Below are positions 34,254-43,612 of a DNA stretch of 64,000 nt, piece by piece. The stretch covers positions 248,001 to 312,000 of the forward strand of contig NZ_CAAJGK010000041.1 in NCBI RefSeq assembly GCF_900996245.1. The letters are read 5' to 3'. The translations under genes and the position numbers were made by a program. Below the pieces are notes generated by a model that worked only from the letters and a program-made list of their open reading frames with translations, did not search any database and was not told the origin of the DNA. This stretch comes from Paraburkholderia sp. BCC1886. Lineage in GTDB: Bacteria; Pseudomonadota; Gammaproteobacteria; Burkholderiales; Burkholderiaceae. Positions within the stretch are counted from its first letter, which is position 1. Every line of letters begins with the position of its first letter.

Positions 34254-35108
34254 ATGTCCAGATATTTACTAGAACGCGTGCCCGGGCGCGCGGGTTTCAT
34301 GACGATGCTGGCCGTCGCGCTCACTGCCTGCGCGCCGATGCCGCCAGGCGCGGATCAGGTGGCCGCTGCACCGAGCGTCGCCCAGTCGGCGCCTCAGGCC
34401 GCCAGTGCGCCGGTAGCGTCGAACCCCGCGCCACCCGTGAAGCCCGCGGCCGACGGTCCATTGCCCGTGCCGCCGAAGCTGCTGGCGTTGACGCAACCCG
34501 CGGGTCAGTTGCGTCTGAAGTTCAGCGCCGACAATCAATCGTACTGGCCGCTCTCGCAGTACTACGAGACCCAGCGCAACGAAGCCTATTGTTCGGTTGC
34601 GAGTTCGGTCATGGTGCTCAACGCATTGGGGATCCAGCGTCCCGCGTCCAGTCAGTATCCGGACTTCCCGTTCTACTCGCAGACCGACTTCTTCAACGGG
34701 ATGGATGCGCAGGTGGCCAACGCCGCGCAGGTGTCGAAGGAGGGGATGACGCTGGATCAACTGGCCACGGCGTTGCAGACGTTCCCGGTGAACGTGACCA
34801 GGTACCACGCGACCGATCTGACCTTGCCGCAATTTCGCCGGCTGATTCGCGACACCACCCGTCACGCCGATCGCTTTGCGTTGCTGAATTTCCATCGCAC
34901 GGAAATCGGCGAGGTGGGCGGTGGACACTGGTCGCCGCTGGCCGCGTACGACGCGCACAGCGACAGCGCGTTGTTGCTGGATGTCGCGCGCTACAAGTAT
35001 CCGGCGGTGTGGGTGCCGGTGGCGCGTCTGTATGCCGGCGCGCAGGCGGTGGATAACGTCAGTAACCTGTCGCGCGGTCTCGTGGTCGTGACACGACGGC
35101 CGAACTGA
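34254..35108 (+). CDS. Phytochelatin-synthase-like cysteine peptidase, lipoprotein
   Basis: This 284-residue protein starts with a signal peptide and lipobox (ALTAC, Cys26), then a Pro/Ala linker (30-75) and a phytochelatin synthase domain (about 85-275). The Cys-His-Asp triad is visible: Cys113 in EAYCSVASSVMVLNAL, His225 in GGGHWSPLAAYD and Asp243 in LLLDVARYKYPAVWV. The His-Asp spacing of 18 equals that of the plant enzyme. Bacterial members mostly cleave glycine from glutathione rather than polymerise it. Anchoring in the envelope is notable, since glutathione is mainly cytoplasmic; periplasmic glutathione or another peptide may be the substrate. A GGAAGGATCA Shine-Dalgarno precedes the ATG. 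A GST gene lies next to it, convergent. Confidence 0.85.
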   Translation: MSRYLLERVPGRAGFMTMLAVALTACAPMPPGADQVAAAPSVAQSAPQAASAPVASNPAPPVKPAADGPLPVPPKLLALTQPAGQLRLKFSADNQSYWPLSQYYETQRNEAYCSVASSVMVLNALGIQRPASSQYPDFPFYSQTDFFNGMDAQVANAAQVSKEGMTLDQLATALQTFPVNVTRYHATDLTLPQFRRLIRDTTRHADRFALLNFHRTEIGEVGGGHWSPLAAYDAHSDSALLLDVARYKYPAVWVPVARLYAGAQAVDNVSNLSRGLVVVTRRPN

Positions 35109-35136
35109 ACGAAGCAGTGGCGGCGACTACGGACGC

Positions 35137-35784
35137 TCACTCGTCTTCGTTACGCCACTCCTTGAGGTTCTCGCGCGCGTTCAGTTCGATGAACGACGGC
35201 AACGCACGCAAACCGCGAATATAGCGGGCGAGATCCGGCCAGCCAGATGCGGGACGCGGCATGTTGCGCGTCCAGCGCAGCAGCACCACGGCGAGCAGAT
35301 CGACGGTGCTGAGTTGGCCGCCGACCAGGTAGTCGCGTCCGTCGGCGAGTTGCGCGTCGAACGTCTCGCAGGCCGTTTCGATGCGTTGGCGCGCGAGCGC
35401 CTGGACCGCTTCGGCACCGGCGGCGTCGCCGTCGACAGCGGCATAAAACCAGTCGCGCATGGCAGGGAGCAAGGTATTGGCGAGGTAGACCATCTGTTCC
35501 AGCCAGGCCGCCCGGTCTGCTGTGCCGGGTGCGGGCGCAAGGCCCGCTTCGGGATGCCGCTCGGCAAGCAGCATCAACAAGGCGGCGGATTCGTGACGCG
35601 GCACGTTATCGACGATCAGCGTCGGCACCCGGCCGGATGGATTGAGCCTCAGATACTCGGGGTCGTGTTGCTGGCCGGCGTCGATATCGACCAGCCTGGC
35701 GCTGAACGGAACGCCCATTTCGAGCAGCATCCAGTGCACCGGCATACTCGCCGCGCCCGGCGAATAGTAGAGAAGGTAAGACAT
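35137..35784 (-). CDS. Glutathione S-transferase family protein
   Basis: This 215-residue protein has an N-terminal thioredoxin-like domain (1-80) and a helical C-terminal domain. YSPGAASMPVHWMLLEMGVPF holds the usual Ser/Tyr glutathione-activating area, and SGRVPTLIVD the cis-Pro loop (Val-Pro). ESAALLMLLAERHP is the gamma-glutamyl-binding Glu-Ser. Substrate unknown. It is convergent with the phytochelatin-synthase-like gene, 28 bp between the stops. Both are linked to glutathione. Confidence 0.88.
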   Translation of the reverse strand: MSYLLYYSPGAASMPVHWMLLEMGVPFSARLVDIDAGQQHDPEYLRLNPSGRVPTLIVDNVPRHESAALLMLLAERHPEAGLAPAPGTADRAAWLEQMVYLANTLLPAMRDWFYAAVDGDAAGAEAVQALARQRIETACETFDAQLADGRDYLVGGQLSTVDLLAVVLLRWTRNMPRPASGWPDLARYIRGLRALPSFIELNARENLKEWRNEDE

Positions 35785-35861
35785 GCGCGCTCCGTCACAT
35801 GCCGATCGAGCTGCGATCGAGCGGGTTTGAACGCGCGTAGTCTACCGTCGTTTGTCAGGCG

Positions 35862-35887
35862 GCTGCCACCTGTAACGAGGTGGCAGC
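35862..35887. terminator. Hairpin between the GST and glgA genes
   Basis: GCTGCCACCT and AGGTGGCAGC form a perfect 10-bp stem with a six-base loop, just after the glgA stop (35896, minus strand). It lacks a U run, so it may be a weak terminator or an RNA end stabiliser. Confidence 0.5.
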
Positions 35888-35895
35888 GAGAGGTT

Positions 35896-37500
35896 TCATG
35901 CGCTGCGTGCCATCTCCGCCACGCCCGTGTTGAAAGTGTCTTCGGCATGGAGGCGGCGGGTGCCGGTCGAGGCCGCACGTTGACGCAACGGCGTCTTGCG
36001 CGTGCGAGGAGCATCGCGCAAAGCCGGACGGGCTTCGACCAGATCCGCATATAACGCGAGATAGTGCGAGGTCGAGGCTTCCCAACCGGAATCGCGGCTC
36101 ATTGCATTGCGTTGCAACGCATGCCACGACGAGGGCCGCACGAAAGCGGCCAGCGCGCGATCGACCGCATGCAGGACGTCGTCACGACTTTCGCCTTCAA
36201 ACAGGAAACCGGTTGCGCTGTCTTCATTCGCCCCGCCGTGGTCCGGCGCATAGTCGACGATCGTATCGGCGAGACCGCCCACGCGTGACGCAACGGGAAT
36301 CGTGCCGTAACGCATTGCATACAACTGTGTGAGACCGCACGGCTCGAAACGGCTGCCGTGCAGCAGCACGTCTGCGCCCGCATGCAACATATGCGCGCGC
36401 TGCTCGTCGTAGCCGATCTGCACGCCGACGCGTCCCGGCCACGCAGCGGCGAGCTCCTGCAGCGCTTGCTCGAGTCCGCGCTCGCCCTGGCCGAGAATCG
36501 CAAACTGCAAACGCGGATGACGTTCGAGCAGCACCGGCAGCGCATGCACGACCACGTCGGCGAGTTTCTGCTCGGTCAGACGGCTGCCGATCGCAACCAG
36601 CGGCGCGAACGGATCGCGCGTCAGGCCGAAGGCCTGTTGCAGTTCCCGCTTGCAGGCCTGCTTGCCGGCGGTGTCGTCGACGGAATAGGGGCGGGCGATG
36701 TGTTCGTCGGTCGCCGGGTTCCACGTTAGCGCATCGATACCGTTGACGATGCCCGAGAGCTTGCCCGCATGAGCCTGCAACACGCCTTCCATGCCATGGC
36801 CGAAGTGCGGCGTCAGAATCTCACGAGCATAGCGCTGGCTCACGGTCGTCACGCGGTCCGCGTGGACGATGCCCGCTTTCATCATGCTGAGCGAACCGTA
36901 GAACTCGATGCTGCGTTCGTCGGACAGAGCCGGCGCGAGCAGTTCGGGCGGCACGCCGATCCACGCGCCCATCGCCAGCGGGTGATTCCCCTGAAACGCG
37001 AGGTTGTGAATCGTGAATACGCTTTTTGCTGCGACGCCCGCGAGCCGCATGTAAAGCGGCGTGAGCCCTGCATGCCAATCGTGCGCGTGCACGATGTCGG
37101 GGCGCTTCACGTTGCGCACCCCGCGCGCAATGCGCGTGGCCGCTGCGGCGAGCGAAGCGAAGCGGGTGAGGTTGTCGAGATAGTCGCGTCCCTGCGGATC
37201 GCGGTACAAGCCTTCACGTGCGAACAAATGATCCATCTGCAGCAGCAACACCGTGACGCCCGTATCGGGCATCTGGGCGCGCAGCAGTTTGGCATCGCCG
37301 CCGGGCAGACCGGTCATGCGTGCAACGTAAGTGACATCGACCGCCTGTTCGAGTGCGGCGGGATAGGCAGGCATCAGAATCGAGACGTCGACGCCGGCGT
37401 CGCGCAACGCGGCGGCGTAAGCACTGACCATGTCGCCGAGGCCGCCGGACTTGGCGAGCGGCAGCGCTTCGGAAGCGACAAGAAGAACGTTGAGCGACAA
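35896..37500 (-). CDS. glgA: Glycogen synthase (GT5, ADP-glucose type)
   Basis: This 534-residue enzyme elongates alpha-1,4-glucan from ADP-glucose. The N-terminal KSGGLGD sugar-nucleotide motif is at about residue 17, and the C-terminal half has GSRLTEQKLADV and GSRFEPCGLTQLYAMRYGT, with the catalytic Glu. The start TTG 37500 is preceded by a GGGGGGCC Shine-Dalgarno and begins LSLNVLLVASEALPLA, the usual GlgA start. GTG codons upstream extend it by 10-12 non-conserved residues. There is a long C-terminal extension of about 55 residues, rich in Arg. No other glycogen gene is nearby. Confidence 0.92.
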   Translation of the reverse strand: MSLNVLLVASEALPLAKSGGLGDMVSAYAAALRDAGVDVSILMPAYPAALEQAVDVTYVARMTGLPGGDAKLLRAQMPDTGVTVLLLQMDHLFAREGLYRDPQGRDYLDNLTRFASLAAAATRIARGVRNVKRPDIVHAHDWHAGLTPLYMRLAGVAAKSVFTIHNLAFQGNHPLAMGAWIGVPPELLAPALSDERSIEFYGSLSMMKAGIVHADRVTTVSQRYAREILTPHFGHGMEGVLQAHAGKLSGIVNGIDALTWNPATDEHIARPYSVDDTAGKQACKRELQQAFGLTRDPFAPLVAIGSRLTEQKLADVVVHALPVLLERHPRLQFAILGQGERGLEQALQELAAAWPGRVGVQIGYDEQRAHMLHAGADVLLHGSRFEPCGLTQLYAMRYGTIPVASRVGGLADTIVDYAPDHGGANEDSATGFLFEGESRDDVLHAVDRALAAFVRPSSWHALQRNAMSRDSGWEASTSHYLALYADLVEARPALRDAPRTRKTPLRQRAASTGTRRLHAEDTFNTGVAEMARSA

Positions 37501-37525
37501 AATGGCCCCCCAGGGACGGGTTTTG

Positions 37526-37542
37526 TGCACTTGCACAGTGCA
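37526..37542. repeat. Short inverted repeat in the glgA leader
   Basis: TGCACT-N5-AGTGCA forms a 6-bp dyad about 26-42 bases upstream of the TTG start of glgA. It may be an operator or a leader hairpin. The rest of 37543-37772 holds only AT-richer sequence with no gene. Confidence 0.35.
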
Positions 37543-37772
37543 GTGGAATTCGCGAATGGCTTTATTTGAGCAAGGGGTGTGCCTGAGGGTGAGTTCTAAT
37601 TATTTTTCGGCGCGAGGTTTGTGCTGCAGTGCAAAGCGAGGGTTTGCCCCGAGCACCCTTGAATAACACCCAGCGCTTTTTTGCATTGATGTGTAGATTT
37701 GACGTTCGACCAGCGGGCAAGACTGGCATACGCCGGATTGAAACGCGAAGACGTCGGGCGCAAAAGAGAAAA

Positions 37773-37802
37773 GGCCGTCGCTGCGAAGCGACGGCCTCTT
37801 TC
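37773..37802 (-). terminator. Rho-independent terminator of the symporter gene
   Basis: GGCCGTCGCT-GCGA-AGCGACGGCC is a perfect 10-bp stem with a tetraloop. Read on the minus strand it lies 30 bp after the symporter stop and is followed by TTTTCTCTTTT. It can also work on the plus strand through TCTTTC. Confidence 0.85.
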
Positions 37803-37825
37803 AGGCGAATCTGCGGGAGCAGTTT

Positions 37826-39298
37826 TTAATGCGCTGCAGCAGGCTTCTGTTCGACCGGTTGAGCCTTCGTTACGGCGCTAACCACCACGAACACCACGAT
37901 GTTCACGGCCAACGCCACGAAGCCGATATTGATGTCCTTGAGCGAATCCGACAGGAACGGCAGCATCTGCCCGACGCTCAGATGCATCGTGGTCGTTGCG
38001 GCCACAACGGCTACCCCTGCCAGAATCCCGCAAAACGCGCCTTGCTTGGTGGCGCGGTTATTTGGACGCAGGCTGCAGATCACCGCGGGCAGGAGTTGCG
38101 TGACGAAGCTGTAGCCCATCAGCAGCAACGCCACGATCGTTTCGCCGCCTTGCAGCGTGAAGCCCACGGCCACCAGCGCGACCACCGGCACCAGGAAACG
38201 CGCGAGGTTGGCGACCGACGCGTCGCTGGCCTTGCGGTTCAGCATGCCGCGGTACACGTCGTTGGCGAGCAGGGTAGAGGCGGAGGTCAGGATCATCGAG
38301 CCCGGCACCAGAGCGGTCAGAATGCCCGCCGCGCCGATCACGCCGACGAACCACGGATCGAAAGTCTGCAGCGACAGGCGGAACAGCGACAGGTCGATGT
38401 TGCCGCCGGTCAAACCCGGCACCTTCAGCGTGGCAGCGAAGCCGACGAAGAACACGAACAGCAGGATGAGCTGATAGAGCGGCAGCACCATCGCATTGCG
38501 GCGGAAAATGCGCTCGTCCTTCGCGGTGAAGATCGAACCGAAGGTGTGCGGCCACATGAAGAAGCCCAGCGCCGTCAGCAGCACGGTGGACTGGAACCAG
38601 ATCACGCTCGAGCCTTTTGCCGGGAACGTAAGAAAGCCGGGTTTCGCGGCGTCGATGGCGCGGAACATGTTGCCGAAACCGCCGTAGTAGTGCAGCGGCA
38701 TATAGATACCGAGGAACAGCACGATGGCGAGAATCATCAGGTCCTTCACCACCGAGTTCCACGCCGACCCACGCACGCCGGAGACGATCACATAGGCTGT
38801 CACCACCGCTGCGCCGATCCAGACCGCCGCCGTCGACGAAATCATCCCGTACGACGCGGTGGCGACGATGATGCCCAAGCCCTTCAGTTGCAGCACGAGA
38901 TAGGGGATCAGCGCGGCCACGCCCACCAGCGCGACGAGGGTGCCGAGCGCCGGGCTGTCGTACTTGCGCGAGAAGAAGTGCGGTTGCGACACCAGCCGGT
39001 GAGTTTTCGCGTAACGCCAGATGGGCGGCAGCATCCAGTACGAGAGGATGTACGCGAGCGTGCCGTACGCGAGGATGTAGTAGACCGGCGCGCCCTTGCC
39101 ATAAGCAAAGCCGCTGCCGCCGAGAAAGGTGAAGGTGGTGTAGATCTCGCCCGCCATCAGCAGGAACACGAAGGCAGTGCCGAAACTGCGGCCGCCCACG
39201 GTCCATTGCTCGAGGCTCATGTCGTGACCGCGCCGCGCGCGCACGCCGAGGTAGAGGGCGAACACCGTAATCGCCGCGATGATGATGAGTGCGCTCAT
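37826..39298 (-). CDS. Sodium:solute symporter (monocarboxylate/pantothenate-type SSS)
   Basis: This 490-residue protein has about 13 helices. The SSS family pattern is clear, with WTVGGRSFGTAFVFLLMAGE near the N-terminus (as in monocarboxylate uptake proteins), FLGGSGFAYGKGAPVYYILA, and PLYQLILLFVFFVGFAA with VPGSMILTSASTLLANDVYR later on. It is preceded by a DUF3311 gene with a 4-base overlap, a partner often found with such symporters. It ends in a strong terminator at 37773-37802. The substrate is likely a small organic acid, but this is inference. Confidence 0.88.
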   Translation of the reverse strand: MSALIIIAAITVFALYLGVRARRGHDMSLEQWTVGGRSFGTAFVFLLMAGEIYTTFTFLGGSGFAYGKGAPVYYILAYGTLAYILSYWMLPPIWRYAKTHRLVSQPHFFSRKYDSPALGTLVALVGVAALIPYLVLQLKGLGIIVATASYGMISSTAAVWIGAAVVTAYVIVSGVRGSAWNSVVKDLMILAIVLFLGIYMPLHYYGGFGNMFRAIDAAKPGFLTFPAKGSSVIWFQSTVLLTALGFFMWPHTFGSIFTAKDERIFRRNAMVLPLYQLILLFVFFVGFAATLKVPGLTGGNIDLSLFRLSLQTFDPWFVGVIGAAGILTALVPGSMILTSASTLLANDVYRGMLNRKASDASVANLARFLVPVVALVAVGFTLQGGETIVALLLMGYSFVTQLLPAVICSLRPNNRATKQGAFCGILAGVAVVAATTTMHLSVGQMLPFLSDSLKDINIGFVALAVNIVVFVVVSAVTKAQPVEQKPAAAH

Positions 39299-39510
39299 GG
39301 GCGAGCCTCCTCGGCCTCGACGGCAAGTTGACGGTTGGTGGGGTCGAGCCAGTAGATGATCGCCATGATCACCGCGCTCAGCACGACCCAGAGAACGATC
39401 CAGGTCAGCACGAACGGCATGCCGAGCACCAGCGGCTCGACGCGATTCACGAACGGGACGCCGAGCAGAATGCCGATGAACGGCAGCGCGGCGAGAACAC
39501 GAAGCAACAT
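39295..39510 (-). CDS. DUF3311 small membrane protein
   Basis: This 71-residue protein has two membrane helices (about 3-22 and 32-54), with FVNRVEPLVLGMPFVLTWIV between them, the core of DUF3311. It is translationally coupled to the symporter (ATGA overlap at 39295-39298). DUF3311 proteins occur as small partners of SSS transporters. The start at 39510 follows GGAGTTGCCCC; longer starts are unlikely. Confidence 0.85.
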   Translation of the reverse strand: MLLRVLAALPFIGILLGVPFVNRVEPLVLGMPFVLTWIVLWVVLSAVIMAIIYWLDPTNRQLAVEAEEARP

Positions 39511-39839
39511 GGGGCAACTCCTCGGACGGTCGGTACGTTTCGTTGAAAGTGCAGCTTCGCTGGGCACTGTATGCCTGTTACTTCGTCCCCGTAAAGCTAG
39601 TCAAAATACTGTAGGGATATTGAAAGTTGCGCGCGCATCTTTCGTGGGAGGCTTGCTGCGACGCAACGTGGAGCGTTGTCGAGGCGTGTTTGCCGGTGCG
39701 TTCGGTGGGTTGGTGCTGCGGCGCGGCAGGCGGGCCGGTGCGACGCTTTTTTACGGTTGATAGAGGCGCCGCGCGATATCATCTGGCCACCTGAACGCCT
39801 GCCTGACGACAGGCGTACGCACGAACCTACGGAACGCAT

Positions 39840-40520
39840 ATGGTCGAAAGCCTGATCTCGGACATTCTGTTCGGCTTCACCGGACTGATCAGCATCATCA
39901 ACCCCATTGGCATCGCCTTCGTCTTTCTCGATCGCACCGCTTCACTGACCACGGAAGAGCGCACCGCGCTCGCCAGAAAAATTGCCATCAACGTCTTATG
40001 CGTGCTGCTGGTGGCTTTTTTCATCGGTACGCCGATCCTGCACTTCTTCGGCATCTCAATGGAAGCGCTGCGCATTGGCGGCGGTCTGGCAGTCGCGGTG
40101 GGCGGCTGGCAAATGCTCAACGCGCCCGACACGCCTCAGCCCGCCGAACAGCCCGGCGTGAAGCGTGTAGATGCGGACAATGCGATGTCGAAGGCATTTT
40201 TCCCGTTCACCATTCCATTGACCACGGGGCCGGGTTCGATCGCCACCGCCATTGCGCTGACCGCGAACCGCACGCACAAGCTCTCGGCTTTCGTCCTGTC
40301 GAGCGTCGCGTCGGTAGTGATTTCGCTGGCGGTGGCGTTGACCGTGTATCTGGTCTATAGCCGGGCGATCGTTTTCGCGAGATATCTCGGCGTGGAAGGC
40401 ACGAAGGTGGCGATGCGGGTGTCGTCGTTTCTGCTGTTGTGTATCGGCGTGCAGATTATCCTGACTGGCTTCTCGGAGTTCCTGATTCCGATTGCAACGC
40501 TGCAGGCACCGGTGAAATAG
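39840..40520 (+). CDS. MarC family integral membrane protein
   Basis: This 226-residue protein has six membrane helices. GLISIINPIGIAFVFLDRT and AFFPFTIPLTTGPGSIATAIAL are the two repeat motifs (NPxG and T-x-G-P-G-S) of the MarC/UPF0056 family. The family was once linked with multiple antibiotic resistance, but its function is not known. The ATG follows GGAACGCAT, closely spaced. It is convergent with the VWA gene, with a 9-bp gap. Confidence 0.9.
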   Translation: MVESLISDILFGFTGLISIINPIGIAFVFLDRTASLTTEERTALARKIAINVLCVLLVAFFIGTPILHFFGISMEALRIGGGLAVAVGGWQMLNAPDTPQPAEQPGVKRVDADNAMSKAFFPFTIPLTTGPGSIATAIALTANRTHKLSAFVLSSVASVVISLAVALTVYLVYSRAIVFARYLGVEGTKVAMRVSSFLLLCIGVQIILTGFSEFLIPIATLQAPVK

Positions 40521-40529
40521 CCGTCACGC

Positions 40530-42275
40530 TCAGCGCGCGAGCAGCATCGTGCTCAACACCGAGAACACCGTCGTCGGCAATTCGGCAAGCCGGCTCACCA
40601 CCACGTTGTGCGGATAGAAGTCTTCCACCGCATCGGTCAGCACGCCAATACCGACCATTTCGATGCCGCGTTTGCCGATTGCCGCCACCCGTTCGCGCAG
40701 GTCGCTGCGCAGGACTTGCGGGTCGCCATCGCCCGTCGACGGATAGCCGTCGGACAACACCATCAGGATGCGCCGCTCCGCCGGATGATCCGCAAGACGC
40801 GTAGCCGCCCAGGCGAGCGCTTCGCCGTCGGGATTTTCGTGACCGCAATCGATCTCGGCAATGCCGCTCAAATCCACCGCGCCGAAACGTTTATAGACTT
40901 TCAGATCGAGCTGCTCGATAAACCGGTTGTAGCGGCTCAAGTCGGCGCCGGCGGCAAGCTGCCGTTCGTAGAGCTGCTTCATTGGTGCGGATTCGCGGGA
41001 GCAGTAGCCGAGCACCTCGCAATCGAAGGACAGTTGCGTCAGCGCATCGCACAGCGCGCTCGCGCACAAACGCGCGAGGTCGATCTTGCGTCCGGCCATC
41101 GAGCCGCTGCGGTCGATCAGCAGGCACACGGCCACATCGCGTCCTTTGGCGGCGCGTTGCGTGCGAAACGGCGTGCGATAACCGGGCGACGTCGCGAGTC
41201 TGGCGAGCGCCGTGCGGTCGATTTCGCCGCGTTCCTGTTCGCGTCGCCAGCGGGTGCGTTCGTCGGCGCTCAACGCGCGTTCGAGCTTTTCCTTCAGCGG
41301 CGCGGTGTCGGCACGCGCCCGCACGCGCAGTTCGCGCCATGCGGCGCTGTCGCCGCGGCCGGTGAGGTCGGCGATCTCGTCGAACTCGGTGGCGAGCGGG
41401 ATCGACATCGTCGGGCGCCGCGCGCTTGCGCCTGAACGTCCGGCGCTGTCGGATTGCGCGGAGGACATCTGCGCGTCCGCTAGAGACTGACCCATGCCGA
41501 CCACGTCGTCCGCTTCAGCGCCGCCGCCTTGATCCGATGGCGACGAGGCGGCGTCGCCCTGATCGGCCAGCACGGTATCGTCATCGCCGAATGCGGTGGA
41601 CGGGGCTGTCTGCGTGTCGATGTCTTCGAGCGGGTCGGCGGTGAACACCATGCTGTTCACGTCGCCTTTCGACAAAGCCCGTACCCGTGCCACCAATGCC
41701 TCGGCGGCCGCGATGCTATGCGCGGTCGAACGGCTCGCGCGCGCTTCGTCCAGCAGATCCTGCGAAGCGTGCAGCGCGGCCAGCAGGGAGTGACTCGATT
41801 CGGTCAGCGTTGGCTTTTCGTCCCACAGCGTGCGCTCCACGAGCCACACCAGCCGCTCGCGCCAATGCAGTTGCGGCCAGCGTTGCCGAACCCGTTCGGC
41901 TGCATGCAAACGCAGCTTGCCGATGAACCAGCGCGCCCCCGGATATTCGTCGAGCAGTTGCGCGCACACACGGCGGTCGTCGATCACCTGCGCGAGATTC
42001 GCGGTGACGCCTGCGGGCAGCGCGTCGAGTTGCGCGAGCGACGCGTGCTTCGCGCGCGCGACGAGCAGATCCAGATAGCCGATCATGACGTCGCGATCGA
42101 CTTCGTCGTTCAGGTCGTAATCGGGAATCACGATGCGGCCGGGCTCGACGCGCGGGCCGTCCGGACTGAACACGACGGTCACACCGTATTGCCCGGTCAA
42201 CACGCGCGCGACTTTGCTCAGCGTCGATTCGAACGCGAATCCTCGCGTGTCGCGCGGTACGTGTCTGGCGTTCAT
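40530..42275 (-). CDS. VWA-domain protein, CobT-like
   Basis: This 581-residue protein has an N-terminal helical part, an acidic low-complexity middle (about 225-265) and a C-terminal VWA domain (about 375-575). The MIDAS motif is intact (LLIDRSGSMAGRKIDLARLC; D-x-S-x-S), and GHENPDGEALAWAATRL with MVLSDGYPS complete the metal site. The form resembles CobT, partner of CobS in the cobaltochelatase, but no cobN or cobalamin gene is in the window. It lies 19 bp after the AAA gene, so the two form an AAA-VWA pair, as in MoxR systems. The target is unknown. Confidence 0.85.
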   Translation of the reverse strand: MNARHVPRDTRGFAFESTLSKVARVLTGQYGVTVVFSPDGPRVEPGRIVIPDYDLNDEVDRDVMIGYLDLLVARAKHASLAQLDALPAGVTANLAQVIDDRRVCAQLLDEYPGARWFIGKLRLHAAERVRQRWPQLHWRERLVWLVERTLWDEKPTLTESSHSLLAALHASQDLLDEARASRSTAHSIAAAEALVARVRALSKGDVNSMVFTADPLEDIDTQTAPSTAFGDDDTVLADQGDAASSPSDQGGGAEADDVVGMGQSLADAQMSSAQSDSAGRSGASARRPTMSIPLATEFDEIADLTGRGDSAAWRELRVRARADTAPLKEKLERALSADERTRWRREQERGEIDRTALARLATSPGYRTPFRTQRAAKGRDVAVCLLIDRSGSMAGRKIDLARLCASALCDALTQLSFDCEVLGYCSRESAPMKQLYERQLAAGADLSRYNRFIEQLDLKVYKRFGAVDLSGIAEIDCGHENPDGEALAWAATRLADHPAERRILMVLSDGYPSTGDGDPQVLRSDLRERVAAIGKRGIEMVGIGVLTDAVEDFYPHNVVVSRLAELPTTVFSVLSTMLLAR

Positions 42276-42294
42276 CTGCGTGGCGCTCCGTCGG

Positions 42295-43518
42295 TTACGC
42301 GGCCGGCGCGATGTGATGCCGGACGATGCCGCGAATCAGCGCGGCATCTTCGGGACTGACCTTCGCATAGATCGCAGGGCCGGCGGCGCGCTCCGGATCG
42401 CCGGTACGCAACATCAGTTCGGCCCAGTCGAGCAGACGGCGCGTCGAGAAAGCACTCGACAGATCTTCGCGCGCAAAAGCCGCACGGCAGTCGGCGGCGA
42501 TCGCGGCGAGGGTGGTGGCGAGCGTGCGGGTCATGTGCGGGGCGAGCGTGCGCATCAGCACGTCGGCTTCTTCCGCCGGTGTCAGATAGTCGAGCAGATA
42601 AACGCGCCAGCGGTCGAGAAACGCCTCGTTCATCAGATTCGCGCCCTGGTACAGATGCCGGAACTGACCCATCGCACCGACCGCGTTCGCGGTGGCGAAG
42701 AGACGGAAGTCCGGATGCGGCGCGACGATCTCGTTGCCTTTCTCTTTGAGTACCAGACGGCCGTGCGGTTCGAGCACGGCGGTGAGGGCGGCGAGAATCG
42801 ACGGCTCGGCAAAATCGATTTCATCGACAATCAGCCAGAGCCCTTCGCGCATGGCCGTGGGCAACACGCCGTCGACCCAGATGGTCTCACCGCCCTTGAC
42901 GGTCCAGAAGCCGACGAAATCGCCGACGGTGGTCTGGCCGTTCATATTCGAGCGCAGGACGCCGTGCTGCGCTCGTGCGGCGACCTGTTCGATCAGACTG
43001 GTTTTGCCCGCGCCGGTGTGACCGATCAGCATCACGCGGCGATTCTCGACGATGTCGGCGACGATGTCGTTAAAGCGCTCGGAGAAGAGATAGGCGGGGT
43101 TGATGCGCGGGACGAGCGGGGTTTCGCTGCCACATGGCACGTCGATCTCGCCGATGCGTACGCTGGCGCTTCGCGGTGTGGAAGCTGGCCGCTTCGCTGC
43201 CGTGGCGAGCGCCGCCACGCGCTGCAATTCGGGCATGAAGGCGTCGCGTTTGGCCTCTTCCGAGTCGTCGTGCGCCTCGTCGGACTCGACGGCAAAGCCC
43301 TCACGCCGCCATTTTTTTAGTTTCGCGCGCAGGTTCTCGGCATCGACCACGAGGTCCATGTCGACCGCGCCGGCGTTTCCGCTATCGCCGAGGCCATGTT
43401 CGAGCCGGTAATTTTCCGGCCGGTCCGCGAGACTGACGCGCCACCATTCGGCGCCCTGTTCGGTGGCGCGTCGATAAAGGCCGAGATGTTCGTCAGTAGT
43501 CAGGTCAGGCGCGTTCAT
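42295..43518 (-). CDS. MoxR/CobS-like AAA+ ATPase
   Basis: This 407-residue protein has an N-terminal 150-residue region of unknown type and a CobS-like AAA+ domain. Walker A is VMLIGHTGAGKTSLIEQ and Walker B LWLIVDEIDFAEPSILAAL, with sensor FRLFATANAVG. The start ATG 43518 begins MNAPDLTTDEHLGLYRR; upstream frame is Arg-rich and lacks features. The gene precedes the VWA gene by 19 bp. Together they probably use ATP to remodel or metallate a partner protein. The YdeP-like molybdoenzyme gene lies 94 bp upstream on the same strand and is a candidate partner. Confidence 0.87.
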   Translation of the reverse strand: MNAPDLTTDEHLGLYRRATEQGAEWWRVSLADRPENYRLEHGLGDSGNAGAVDMDLVVDAENLRAKLKKWRREGFAVESDEAHDDSEEAKRDAFMPELQRVAALATAAKRPASTPRSASVRIGEIDVPCGSETPLVPRINPAYLFSERFNDIVADIVENRRVMLIGHTGAGKTSLIEQVAARAQHGVLRSNMNGQTTVGDFVGFWTVKGGETIWVDGVLPTAMREGLWLIVDEIDFAEPSILAALTAVLEPHGRLVLKEKGNEIVAPHPDFRLFATANAVGAMGQFRHLYQGANLMNEAFLDRWRVYLLDYLTPAEEADVLMRTLAPHMTRTLATTLAAIAADCRAAFAREDLSSAFSTRRLLDWAELMLRTGDPERAAGPAIYAKVSPEDAALIRGIVRHHIAPAA

Positions 43519-43612
43519 GGCGGGAAAGTAGGCGGGGGTCGAATGACCGGCTATCTTATCCCGACTCCCGTTCAATCGTCGCGTGACTGCCTTGCCTCGC
43601 CGCTCACACCGC

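Noticed and set aside
37829..39331. 500-codon open frame opposite the sodium:solute symporter
   Set aside because: Antisense shadow of a convincing 13-helix transporter; composition is Arg/His/Glu-rich and has no family features.
40530..43518. Cobaltochelatase CobS/CobT as a firm call
   Set aside because: The proteins resemble CobST, but no other cobalamin gene or cobalamin riboswitch is visible, so a generic AAA-VWA pair is the safer description.
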